A stretch of DNA of 25,593 nt from an uncultured Trueperaceae bacterium (GTDB lineage Bacteria; Deinococcota; Deinococci; Deinococcales; Trueperaceae), in NCBI GenBank assembly GCA_937911855.1, contig CALDPK010000176.1, positions 1 to 25,593 of the forward strand. Direction: 5' to 3'. How positions within the stretch are numbered: the first letter of the stretch is position 1; each line of letters begins with the position of its first letter. The position numbers and the translations under genes are program-made. The notes under the pieces were generated by a model, which saw nothing but the letters and a program-made list of their open reading frames with translations, was not told the origin of the DNA and ran no database searches. Below, one piece after another: positions 14,206 to 21,550 of this stretch.

Positions 14206-14920
14206 ACAGAAAGGCGCCCTCGTGACCGGGGCCAACCGCGGGGTCGGCCGCCGGCTTGCCCTGCTGCTGGCCGAGCTCGGCTTCGACGTGGCCGTCAATT
14301 ACCGCACCAAAAGCGACGAGGCCGAACAGGTGGCTGAAGAAGCCCGTGAATTCGGGGTTCAGGCCGTCGCCCTGCAGGCCGACGTGAGCGTCGAGGCCGA
14401 AGCGCACAGATTGGTGGAACAGGCCGAGGAGTTCAGCGGCGGCCTTCAGGTGCTCGTCAACAACGTGGGCAACTACCACCACGGTCCCCTGCCGGAACTG
14501 ACGGCAGAGAAGATGCAGGAGATGCTCGCCAGCAACCTGATGAGTACGTTCCACACCAGCCAGGCCGCAGTGAAACTGATGGCGCAGCGCGGCAAGGGAC
14601 GGATCATCAGCATCGGCTACGCGGGCGCCGAGAAGATCCTTGCCAGGCCGGGCATAGTCGCTTACGGAATCGCCAAGACCGGGGTCATCCTCTACAGCAA
14701 GTCGCTCGCGAAGGTCCACGCCGGAAGTGGCGTCACGGTCAACGTCGTAAGTCCGGGCGTCCTGGAGAACAGCGAGACGTTCCCGCCGATGAACGAGATC
14801 CCAGCGGGCCGCGCAGGCACGCTCGATGAACTGGCCGGCGCCGTGCGCTACCTCGTAAGTGACGAGGCGGCTTACATCAACGGGGTCACCATCGAAGTCG
14901 CAGGTGGCTGGAACGCCTGA
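14195..14920 (+). CDS. Short-chain dehydrogenase/reductase (SDR), FabG-like
   Basis: This 241-residue NAD(P)-dependent oxidoreductase has the cofactor motif TGANRGVGR (11-19), the NNVG motif (89-92), catalytic Ser139 (IISIGYAG), and Tyr157 with Lys161 (AYGIAK). The VVSPG segment follows, and the C-terminus YINGVTIEVAGGW is typical of classical SDRs. The arginine in YRTKSDEA after beta-strand 2 favours NADPH. The substrate is unknown, with 3-ketoacyl reduction only one option. The start at 14195 has GGGAGG about 10 nt upstream and overlaps the end of the phosphatidyltransferase gene, so the two form an operon. The frame extends upstream to 14153, but that part lies inside the previous gene and is not conserved. 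Confidence 0.9.
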   Translation: MPDRQKGALVTGANRGVGRRLALLLAELGFDVAVNYRTKSDEAEQVAEEAREFGVQAVALQADVSVEAEAHRLVEQAEEFSGGLQVLVNNVGNYHHGPLPELTAEKMQEMLASNLMSTFHTSQAAVKLMAQRGKGRIISIGYAGAEKILARPGIVAYGIAKTGVILYSKSLAKVHAGSGVTVNVVSPGVLENSETFPPMNEIPAGRAGTLDELAGAVRYLVSDEAAYINGVTIEVAGGWNA

Positions 14921-14962
14921 GCCGCACGGTGCGCGTTATCCTTGGTCCGTGAATGACAGGGC

Positions 14963-14968
14963 AGGAGG
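14963..14968 (+). promoter_or_regulatory. Strong ribosome binding site of polA
   Basis: AGGAGG ends 9 nt before the ATG at 14978 and fixes the polA start. This contrasts with the many leaderless genes nearby and implies a transcript with a 5' leader or read-through from the upstream operon. Confidence 0.7.
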
Positions 14969-14977
14969 CAACCCCTA

Positions 14978-17539
14978 ATGAGCAACTTACAGCGCGACCT
15001 TTTTGATGGCGCCCGGGCCGAAACACCGGCCAGCACACCCGAAACGAACGGCAAGTCACTGACCCTCGTCGACGGCCACGCACTCGCTTTCCGCAGTTAC
15101 TACGCGATCCGCCAGATGCAGAACTCCCGCGGCCGCAGCGTCAACGCCGTCTACGGCTTCACGCGCTCGCTGATGCGGCTGCTTGCAGAAGACAAGGAAG
15201 GCGACGTGACGATCGTCGCGTTCGACGCCCCGGCGAAGACGTTCCGCCACGAGCAGTTCGAAGGCTACAAGGCCGGCCGCGCCGACACACCCCAGGACCT
15301 GCCCGAACAGATCGACACGATCCGGCGCATCGTCGAACTGATGGGTGTGTACCAGATCGAAGTGCCCGGCCTCGAGGCCGACGACATAATCGGCACGCTG
15401 GCGACCCGCAGCGCCGCCGACGGCTACAACGTCGAGATAGTCACCAGCGACCGCGACGCCTACCAGCTGGTGAGCGACCGCGTCGTGGTGCGCGGCCTGG
15501 ACAAGACCGAACGGTTCGGCCCGGCCGAGGTCCTCGAAAAGTACGGCGTCACCGTCGAACAGTGGGTCGATTTCCGCTCACTGACCGGTGACTCCAGCGA
15601 CAACATCCCCGGAGCGAAAGGCGTCGGCCCGGTTGGCGCCAGCAAGCTGCTGCAGCGCTACGGCACGCTCGATTACGTCCTCGAGAACCTGGATGAGATC
15701 GAACCGAAAGGCGTCGCCAAGAAGATCCGTGAATCGCTCGAGGACGTGAAGTTCTCACGCGAACTGAGCTGCATCGTCACCGACGCAGCCCTGGATTACG
15801 AACCTGACACATGGGCGAAAGTAATCCCCAGCCGCAAGGAACTCAAGGACCTGCTGCTCGACCTCGAGTTCCACAGCATCCTTGGCGAACTGGGCCTGAA
15901 CGAACACGTCGCGTACGCCGATGCGGACTGGCCGCTCAGCACAGCAGCGCCCGCCATCGGCTTCGCCCTTGACGACCCGTCCGCGCTGCTGGCCGAATGC
16001 AGCGGCCTGGCGATGGCTGCCAATGAGAAGGTTGCGGAAGCGCCCGACCTGGCCGGCGGCCTGCGGCAGCTTGAAGCCATGGGCGAGGTCAATGCGATGG
16101 ACGCCAAGGCGCTCGTCGTGTGGGCTTCAAAACATGGCGTACGGCTCGAGCCGGGCGACGATCCCCTGCTCATGGCGTACGTCCTCGATCCCGCGGTAGC
16201 GCAGCCGGTCCGGGCTGTGCAGCATTACGGTGCCGGCACCTGGGCTGACGACGCCCGCACCCGTGCCATCGCAACCGCCGAACTGCTGGAGAAGGTACCC
16301 GAGCGCCTCGTGGGTCCGGTCCGCTCGGTTTACGAGACGATCGAGAAACCCCTGCAGCGGGTGCTGGCTGATATGGAGATCGCCGGCGTGCTGGTCGACG
16401 AGCAGCTGCTCGTTGCCCAGGCTGAAGCGCTCGGCAGCAGGCTTGACGAGATCCAGGGGCGCCTCAGCGACATAGCCGGTGACCCGGACCTGAACATCAG
16501 CTCCACAGCCCAGGTGGCTGCCCTCCTCTACGACAAGCTGGGGCTGCAGCCGGGCAGGAAGACGTCCGGCGGCAAGCGCAGCACCGCGGTCAGCGTCCTC
16601 GAGGGTCTGCGCGATCAGCATGAAGCCGTGCAGCTGATCCTGGATTACCGGGAACTCAGCAAACTCAAGGGCACCTACCTTGACCCGCTGCCGAAACTGA
16701 TCAACGCCCGCACGGGCCGCATCCACACGACCTTCAACCAGACGGTCGCCGCGACCGGCCGGCTGTCGTCGACCAATCCGAACCTGCAGAACATCCCGAT
16801 CCGCACCGAACTGGGCCGGCAGATTCGCAAGGCGTTCATCGCGGCACCTGGCCACAAGCTGCTGACAGCTGACTACTCGCAGATCGAACTGCGCGTGCTG
16901 GCGCACATCGCTGACGAACCCGCGCTCATCGAGGCGTTCCGCGAAGGACAGGACATCCACCGGGTAACGGCAGCCCAGGTTCACGGTGTGGATCCGGAAG
17001 CGGTCGATGCCAACATGCGGCGGGTGGCGAAGATAATCAACTTCGGCGTGCTCTACGGCATGTCCGCGCACCGCCTGACCCGCGAGCTGGGCATCGACTA
17101 CAAGAGTGCCGAAGCGTTCATCAGCACCTACTTCGAGCGCTACCCGAACGTCCGCAAGTACATCGACGGCACCATCGAATTCTGCCGCGCCAACGGTTAC
17201 GTGGAAACACTCGCGGGCCGTCGCCGCGTCATCGCCGACATCCGCTCACCCGACCGGCAGACCCGCGAGTACGCGGAGCGCACTTCCTACAACATGCCCA
17301 TCCAGGGCACGGCAGCAGACATCATCAAGCTGGCGATGCTGCAGCTGGCACCGGCCCTGGAACCGCTGGGCGCCCGGCTCGTCCTGCAGGTCCACGACGA
17401 ACTCATCCTGGAGGTCCCCGAAGACCGCACGGACGCGACCAGCCAGGTCGTCCGCGAGGTGATGGAATCCGCGCTCGAGATGAAGGTGCCGCTCGTAGCC
17501 GAGGTCTCCCTGGGCGACAACTGGCTGGACGCCAAGTAA
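14978..17539 (+). CDS. polA: DNA polymerase I (Thermus-type, no proofreading motif)
   Basis: This is an 853-residue repair and replication polymerase. The 5'-3' exonuclease domain (about 25-315) shows LVDGHALAFRSYYAI, AVYGFTRSL, FDAPAKTFRHEQFEGYKAGRA, EADDIIGTLA, TSDRDAYQL and LTGDSSDNIPGAKGVGPVGA. The middle domain (about 320-440) keeps the fold (GDDPLLMAYVLDPA) but has no DxE exonuclease motif, so 3'-5' proofreading is absent, as in Thermus Pol I. The polymerase domain (about 450-853) has motif A with Asp632 (DYSQIELR), the O-helix with Lys685 (RRVAKIINFGVLYG) and motif C with Asp807 (QVHDEL). ATGRLSSTNPNLQNIPIR is also intact. It is slightly longer than Taq polymerase because of about 20 extra N-terminal residues. 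Confidence 0.98.
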   Translation: MSNLQRDLFDGARAETPASTPETNGKSLTLVDGHALAFRSYYAIRQMQNSRGRSVNAVYGFTRSLMRLLAEDKEGDVTIVAFDAPAKTFRHEQFEGYKAGRADTPQDLPEQIDTIRRIVELMGVYQIEVPGLEADDIIGTLATRSAADGYNVEIVTSDRDAYQLVSDRVVVRGLDKTERFGPAEVLEKYGVTVEQWVDFRSLTGDSSDNIPGAKGVGPVGASKLLQRYGTLDYVLENLDEIEPKGVAKKIRESLEDVKFSRELSCIVTDAALDYEPDTWAKVIPSRKELKDLLLDLEFHSILGELGLNEHVAYADADWPLSTAAPAIGFALDDPSALLAECSGLAMAANEKVAEAPDLAGGLRQLEAMGEVNAMDAKALVVWASKHGVRLEPGDDPLLMAYVLDPAVAQPVRAVQHYGAGTWADDARTRAIATAELLEKVPERLVGPVRSVYETIEKPLQRVLADMEIAGVLVDEQLLVAQAEALGSRLDEIQGRLSDIAGDPDLNISSTAQVAALLYDKLGLQPGRKTSGGKRSTAVSVLEGLRDQHEAVQLILDYRELSKLKGTYLDPLPKLINARTGRIHTTFNQTVAATGRLSSTNPNLQNIPIRTELGRQIRKAFIAAPGHKLLTADYSQIELRVLAHIADEPALIEAFREGQDIHRVTAAQVHGVDPEAVDANMRRVAKIINFGVLYGMSAHRLTRELGIDYKSAEAFISTYFERYPNVRKYIDGTIEFCRANGYVETLAGRRRVIADIRSPDRQTREYAERTSYNMPIQGTAADIIKLAMLQLAPALEPLGARLVLQVHDELILEVPEDRTDATSQVVREVMESALEMKVPLVAEVSLGDNWLDAK

Positions 17540-17565
17540 ACAGGCTTCCTGCGGGCGAATAGTCG

Positions 17566-17571
17566 TAACAT
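17566..17571 (+). promoter_or_regulatory. -10 box for leaderless glmM
   Basis: TAACAT ends 7 nt before the ATG at 17579. It supports that start over the ATG at 17570, which overlaps the box. Confidence 0.45.
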
Positions 17572-17578
17572 GTGCGCG

Positions 17579-18934
17579 ATGAGTGCAACACGTGAATTTT
17601 TCGGCACTGATGGCATACGGGGGGTAGCCGGCCATCATCCCCTGACTGCTGGCTTCACCGTCAACCTGGGTGTCGCCCTGGCTCAACTCCTGGGCGGCCC
17701 CACCGGGAGAGCCCGCTTCCTGATCGGCATGGACACCAGGCGCAGCGGCCCCATGCTGTCCAAGGCCATCACTGCCGGTCTCACCTCGCGTGGAGCCGAT
17801 GTGACCCTCCTGGGTGTCGTGCCGACGCCCGCGGTCGCGTACCTGACGCGTGAACTCGGCGCGACGGCCGGCATCATGATCAGCGCGTCCCACAACCCGT
17901 ACCAGGACAACGGCATCAAGATCTTCAACGCTGACGGGGAGAAACTCTCCGACGAGGTGGAAGCCGGCATCGAACGGTTCATCCTTGAAGGGGCGGAACT
18001 TCCCGACGTGACGCACGCCGACATCGGTGTCGCCACGGAGAACAGCGAGGATACCGAGCTGTACTTCCGGTTCCTGCTCGACAACGCGCCCTTCCTCGAC
18101 GGCCTCAAGGTGGGGCTGGACTGCGCGAACGGCGCAGCGTCCGAGCTGGCACCGCGCGTATTCAAGCAGATAGGCGCCAGACTCGACGTGCAGTGCGCGC
18201 AGCCTGACGGCGTGAACATCAACGCCGACTCCGGCAGCACCCACCCGCAGTTCCTGCAGCAGCGCATGAAGGATCACGACCTTGACGTGGGCGTCACCTT
18301 CGACGGGGACGCCGACCGGACCCAGCTGATCGACGCGAAGGGCCGGCTCGTCACGGGCGATCACATGCTGGGCATCCTGGCCCTGGCACGCGGCGAGAAG
18401 GAAGTCGTGGCCACCGTGATGAGCAACCTGGGTCTGGAACGTTTCCTGGCCGACAACGGCGTGAAACTCCACCGCACTGCGGTCGGCGACCGTTACGTGA
18501 GTGAAGAGCTGCGCAAGCGCAACCTGAAGCTGGGCGGCGAGCAGTCGGGTCACCTGCTGATGCTGGACCGCGCGCCCACCGGTGACGGGATCCTGTCAGC
18601 CCTTCAGGTACTGTCGGCCGTCCGGGCCAGCAACGTGAGCCTGGAGGAATGGATGGACCGCATCCCGGTCTACCCGCAGCTGCTCACCAACATCACCGTG
18701 CCTGCAGGCAGCAAGCACGCCATCGCGGAGCACCCCGACCTGCTCGCTGCGGTAGCTGACGTTCAGGAGCGGCTGGGAGACGACGGCCGCGTCAACGTGC
18801 GTCCCAGCGGCACCGAGGCGCTCGTGCGCATCATGATCGAGGGCCCCGACACCGAAACGGTGCAGTCGCTGTCAGACGAGCTGGCAGTCAGTGTGGAAGC
18901 TGCCGGACGGACCCTTGGAGCAGAACTGGCCTGA
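17579..18934 (+). CDS. glmM: Phosphoglucosamine mutase GlmM
   Basis: This 451-residue alpha-D-phosphohexomutase interconverts glucosamine-6-phosphate and glucosamine-1-phosphate on the way to UDP-GlcNAc for peptidoglycan. It opens with MSATREFFGTDGIRG, the GlmM start signature. The active-site serine is Ser104 in SASHNPYQDNGIK. The metal loop is DGDADR, the sugar-binding loop GEQSGHLLML, and the phosphate-binding loop RPSGTEALVRIMIEG. Full length. The DGIRG N-terminus and the GEQSGH loop fit GlmM rather than PGM/PMM. It follows polA by 39 nt on the same strand but seems to have its own leaderless promoter. It feeds the substrate pool used by the PBP encoded earlier in the window. Confidence 0.96.
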   Translation: MSATREFFGTDGIRGVAGHHPLTAGFTVNLGVALAQLLGGPTGRARFLIGMDTRRSGPMLSKAITAGLTSRGADVTLLGVVPTPAVAYLTRELGATAGIMISASHNPYQDNGIKIFNADGEKLSDEVEAGIERFILEGAELPDVTHADIGVATENSEDTELYFRFLLDNAPFLDGLKVGLDCANGAASELAPRVFKQIGARLDVQCAQPDGVNINADSGSTHPQFLQQRMKDHDLDVGVTFDGDADRTQLIDAKGRLVTGDHMLGILALARGEKEVVATVMSNLGLERFLADNGVKLHRTAVGDRYVSEELRKRNLKLGGEQSGHLLMLDRAPTGDGILSALQVLSAVRASNVSLEEWMDRIPVYPQLLTNITVPAGSKHAIAEHPDLLAAVADVQERLGDDGRVNVRPSGTEALVRIMIEGPDTETVQSLSDELAVSVEAAGRTLGAELA

Positions 18935-18962
18935 ACCGCAGTTTTTTCCACCCGGCCTATTC

Positions 18963-18991
18963 TGTACATTCTCAGGTACATCTTGTACACT
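18963..18991 (+). promoter_or_regulatory. Toxin-antitoxin promoter overlapped by GTACA operator repeats
   Basis: TGTACA (18963-18968) and TACACT (18986-18991) are 17 nt apart and match -35 and -10 boxes. The -10 ends 6 nt before the antitoxin ATG. The same stretch holds three GTACA(T/C) copies at 18964, 18976 and 18985. The last two form a perfect dyad GTACA-TCT-TGTAC (18976-18988). Binding there by the antitoxin or the complex would block RNA polymerase, the usual self-repression of such operons. Confidence 0.6.
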
Positions 18992-18997
18992 TATGGC

Positions 18998-19246
18998 ATG
19001 TCCAAGATGGATGTGAGCACAGCCCGCGCCCGACTGCCGGAACTCCTGGAAATCGCCCGGACGGAAGCCGTTTATCTCGAACGCTACGGAAAGGCAGCCG
19101 CAGTCGTGATCAGTCCCGAACGACATGAGGAACTCCTTGCAGCACTGGAGGAGCTCGAGGACGTACAGGCATTCGATGAAGCCATGGCCGAGGAGGGGGA
19201 AAACATTCCCTGGGAGCAAGTCAAGGCAGACCTGGGCTGGACGTGA
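18998..19246 (+). CDS. Antitoxin, Phd/YefM-like
   Basis: This 82-residue protein begins MSKMDVSTARARLPELLEIA and continues EAVYLERYGKAAAVVISPERHEELL, the pattern of Phd/YefM antitoxins. In those, the N-terminal half dimerises and binds DNA, and the acidic C-terminal helix wraps the toxin. The acidic tail (EELEDVQAFDEAMAEEGENIPWEQVKADLG) is present. The stop codon touches the toxin start with no gap, so the pair is translated together. A TTG at 18983 in frame is possible, but it falls inside the operator. The gene lies downstream of glmM and probably neutralises the adjacent RelE-like toxin. Confidence 0.88.
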   Translation: MSKMDVSTARARLPELLEIARTEAVYLERYGKAAAVVISPERHEELLAALEELEDVQAFDEAMAEEGENIPWEQVKADLGWT

Positions 19247-19498
19247 GTGTACCGGATTGAATTCCGCAAGGCTGCCGTGCGGGCGCTCAGGAAAATGGAA
19301 CCGGAACTGCAGGCAAGGATTCGGGGCGCAGTTGCACTTCTCGCCGTCGATCCAAGGCCTCCGGGTGCCCTGAAGCTTTCTGGTCGCGATGCTTACCGGC
19401 TGCGCATCGGATCGTACCGGCTGATCTACACGATTCAGGACGACAGGCTCATAATCGTCGTCGTAGCGATTGGCCATCGCAGCTCCGTCTACCGGTAA
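19247..19498 (+). CDS. Toxin, RelE/ParE superfamily
   Basis: This 83-residue basic protein starts with YRIEFRKAAVRALRKMEPELQARI. It carries the core LSGRDAYRLRIGSYRLIYTIQDDRLIIVVVAIGHRSSVYR, typical of RelE-type mRNA interferases. The conserved R..G.YR..Y and H(R)..vYR elements are intact, so it may cleave mRNA on the ribosome, though ParE-like gyrase inhibition cannot be excluded. The GTG start follows the antitoxin TGA directly, and no separate ribosome site is seen, so it depends on coupling. A strong terminator follows 34 nt after its stop and ends the operon. Confidence 0.9.
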   Translation: MYRIEFRKAAVRALRKMEPELQARIRGAVALLAVDPRPPGALKLSGRDAYRLRIGSYRLIYTIQDDRLIIVVVAIGHRSSVYR

Positions 19499-19532
19499 AC
19501 AGATTGTAAGGACTGAAGCCGTACCAAATCGC

Positions 19533-19579
19533 AGGAACGCCATCCAGATGATTCCGGATGGCGTTCCTGTTTCGTTTTT

Positions 19580-19580
<1 letters not shown>
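19533..19580 (+). terminator. Strong intrinsic terminator of the toxin-antitoxin operon
   Basis: A perfect 13-bp stem AGGAACGCCATCC/GGATGGCGTTCCT (19533-19545 and 19556-19568) with a 10-nt loop is followed by GTTTCGTTTTTT. The last T is shared with the encoded CCA end of the oppositely oriented tRNA-Arg gene. Confidence 0.93.
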
Positions 19581-19656
<76 letters not shown>

Positions 19657-19688
19657 ATGTTCTGTTACCGACCGCCTGGGCGATTGGT

Positions 19689-19781
19689 TGGCGGAGAGGG
19701 AGGGATTCGAACCCTCGATAGAGGTTTTGCCCCTATACTCCCTTAGCAGGGGAGCGCCTTAAGCCGCTCGGCCACCTCTCC
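19689..19781 (-). tRNA. tRNA-Ser (anticodon GCT)
   Basis: This is a class II tRNA with acceptor stem GGAGAGG/CCTCTCC, a long variable arm and encoded CCA. The anticodon stem CTCCC/GGGAG encloses the loop CTGCTAA, giving GCT for AGC/AGT codons. It is 93 nt long and is the middle gene of the tRNA cluster. Confidence 0.97.
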
Positions 19782-19805
19782 AGGGTTGTTCCGCTCAGCG
19801 GATGA

Positions 19806-19896
19806 TGGCGGAGGGTGAGGGATTCGAACCCCCGATAGGGCGTAACCCTATAACGGTTTTCAAGACCGCCGCATTCAACCGCTCTGCCAACCCTCC
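19806..19896 (-). tRNA. tRNA-Ser (anticodon TGA)
   Basis: This is a class II tRNA with acceptor stem GGAGGGT/ACCCTCC, a long variable arm and encoded CCA. The anticodon loop CTTGAAA gives TGA, reading TCN (mainly TCA). It is 91 nt long and is the first gene after the cluster promoter. Confidence 0.97.
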
Positions 19897-19944
19897 GGTC
19901 GGCACCCTGTCCGCACGGCCCTGGCCATGCAGTCAGCGTTAGCG

Positions 19945-19974
19945 AGTATACGTGCCTCTGGCGGGCAATGTCAA
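19945..19974 (-). promoter_or_regulatory. Strong sigma-70 promoter of the tRNA Ser-Ser-Arg cluster
   Basis: On the minus strand a perfect TTGACA (19969-19974) and TATACT (19945-19950) are 18 nt apart, about 50 nt before the first tRNA. It is the best promoter match in the window. Confidence 0.85.
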
Positions 19975-20119
19975 CCAAAATTGAGCGCGACTTCCTTACT
20001 GCCGGAACGGGCGGGAGAATGGGCCGGCGGCCGGGCATGCCGTATCATGTGAGGCAGCAGCGCGCGTGCCGGGCACCGACATCGGTACCTGCAGCCGCAC
20101 CGGAGAGGGCACCTGAGTC

Positions 20120-20944
20120 ATGGCAGACATCCCAGAAATCAAGTTCACCGACGGCAACGTCATCCCGCAGGTCGGTTACGGCGTTTTCAAGATTCCCGAT
20201 GACGAGGTGGCAGAGGCCGTAGGCTCCGCCTTGGAGCTCGGTTACCGGCACATCGACACGGCATCGGTTTATGACAACGAGCGCGGCACCGGTGAAGGCC
20301 TGCGCGCCAGCGGCGTGCCGCGCGAAGACGTGTTCGTCACGACCAAGCTGGCCCGCACCGCGATGGGCCGCGACAACGCATTCCGCGAGTTCGACGCCAG
20401 CCTGGAACGCCTGGGCCTCGATCACGTGGACCTGTACCTCATCCACTGGCCGGTGCCGTCACAGGACCTGTTCGTTGAAACCTGGCAGGCGCTGCTCGAG
20501 ATCAGAGACAGTGGGCGGGCTAAGAGCGTGGGTGTCTCGAACTTCAAGATCGACCAGCTTGAGCGGCTTGCAGCTGAGACGGGCACCATGCCGGTCATCA
20601 ACCAGATCGAACTGCACCCCTGGCTGCCACAGGCGGAGCTGCGCGCTTTCCACAAGGAACACGGCGTCGTGACCCAGGCGTGGAGCCCGCTGGCCAAAGG
20701 TGGCGAGCAACTGCAGCATCCGCTGGTCAACGAGCTGGCCGAGAAGCACGGCAGGACGCCGGCCCAGGTGCTGCTCCGCTGGCACGTTCAGCTCGGCAAC
20801 GTCATCATTCCCAAGACCGTCTCGAAGGCGCGCATGGCCCAGAACCTGGCGATCTTCGATTTCGAGCTGTCCACCGAGGACTTCAGCCTGCTGGCCACGC
20901 TCAACAGCGGCCTGCGCACCGGACCGCATCCCGACGATCACTGA
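20120..20944 (+). CDS. Aldo/keto reductase
   Basis: This 274-residue (beta/alpha)8 barrel enzyme uses NADPH to reduce aldehydes and ketones. The catalytic tetrad is complete: Asp46 (HIDTA), Tyr51 (VYDNE), Lys76 (TTKL) and His109 (LIHWP). GVSNF and the cofactor motif IPKTVSKARMAQN near the C-terminus are also present. The closest pattern is the prokaryotic 2,5-diketo-D-gluconate reductase/YvgN-type AKR5 group. The natural substrate is not known. The ATG follows GGAGAGG by 11 nt. A TATCAT at 20043-20048 could be its -10 box without a clear -35. It converges with the response-regulator gene, the two stop codons being only 3 nt apart. Confidence 0.93.
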   Translation: MADIPEIKFTDGNVIPQVGYGVFKIPDDEVAEAVGSALELGYRHIDTASVYDNERGTGEGLRASGVPREDVFVTTKLARTAMGRDNAFREFDASLERLGLDHVDLYLIHWPVPSQDLFVETWQALLEIRDSGRAKSVGVSNFKIDQLERLAAETGTMPVINQIELHPWLPQAELRAFHKEHGVVTQAWSPLAKGGEQLQHPLVNELAEKHGRTPAQVLLRWHVQLGNVIIPKTVSKARMAQNLAIFDFELSTEDFSLLATLNSGLRTGPHPDDH

Positions 20945-20947
20945 GGC

Positions 20948-21550
20948 TTAAAGCCAGCCGTTGTCACGGGCGATGCGGGCTGCCTCGACCCGGTTCTGCG
21001 CGCCCAGTTTGCTGATCGCCTCGGACAGGTAGTTGCGGACCGTTCCCTGCGACAGGTGCAGCTCCGCAGCGATCTCGGCGCTGCTTGAACCCTGCGCCGC
21101 CAGCCGCAGCACTTCCCTTTCCCGGTCGGTCAGCGGGTCAGCCACGCCCCATGCCGCCACGGCCAGTTCCGGTTCGACCGCCCGGCCACCGGCGTGAACC
21201 CGGCGGATGGCTTCGGCAAGTTCAGCTGCCGGTGCGTCCTTCAGCAGGTAACCGCTGGCGCCGGCGTCCAGGGCGCGCCTCAGGTAACCGGGCCGCGCGA
21301 AGGTGGTCAGGATCATCACCCGCACGTTCGCGTGCCGGCGGCGTACCTCCGCGGCCAGCTCCAGGCCGCTCATGCCGGGCATCTCGATGTCGGTGAGCAC
21401 CACGTCCGCGCCTGTTGCTGCAAGCGACTCCAGGGCGGCTGCAGCATTCATGGCGGTACCGACCACCTCGATGTCCGATTCCAGACCGAGCAGTGCCGCC
21501 AGGGCGCCCAGCACCATGCCCTGATCTTCGACGAGCAGCACCCGGATCAT
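20948..21550 (-). CDS. NarL/DesR-type response regulator
   Basis: This is a 200-residue two-domain regulator. The receiver (1-120) has VEDQ, phospho-acceptor Asp54 (VVLTDIEMPG), T/F at the switch and Lys in YLLKDAP. The LuxR-type helix-turn-helix (about 138-198) reads LTDREREVLRLAAQGSSSAEIAAELHLSQGTVRNYLS. It is the last gene of the ABC ATPase-permease-kinase-regulator operon, and its ATG overlaps the kinase stop (ATGA). It presumably activates the same operon when phosphorylated by the adjacent kinase. A short TGAC-N4-GTCA dyad at 24462-24473, upstream of the operon, is one possible target, but weak. Confidence 0.94.
   Translation of the reverse strand: MIRVLLVEDQGMVLGALAALLGLESDIEVVGTAMNAAAALESLAATGADVVLTDIEMPGMSGLELAAEVRRRHANVRVMILTTFARPGYLRRALDAGASGYLLKDAPAAELAEAIRRVHAGGRAVEPELAVAAWGVADPLTDREREVLRLAAQGSSSAEIAAELHLSQGTVRNYLSEAISKLGAQNRVEAARIARDNGWL

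Noticed and set aside
17246..18553. Long minus-strand ORF (435 codons) opposite polA and glmM
   Set aside because: It is antisense to conserved domains on the other strand and its translation matches no family pattern.
18940..18952. T6 run after glmM as an intrinsic terminator
   Set aside because: No stable hairpin precedes the run.
20942..20953. GGCTTAAAGCC as a bidirectional terminator between the convergent reductase and regulator genes
   Set aside because: The stem is only 5 bp with a one-base loop and no T-run. It overlaps the stop codon region and is probably chance.
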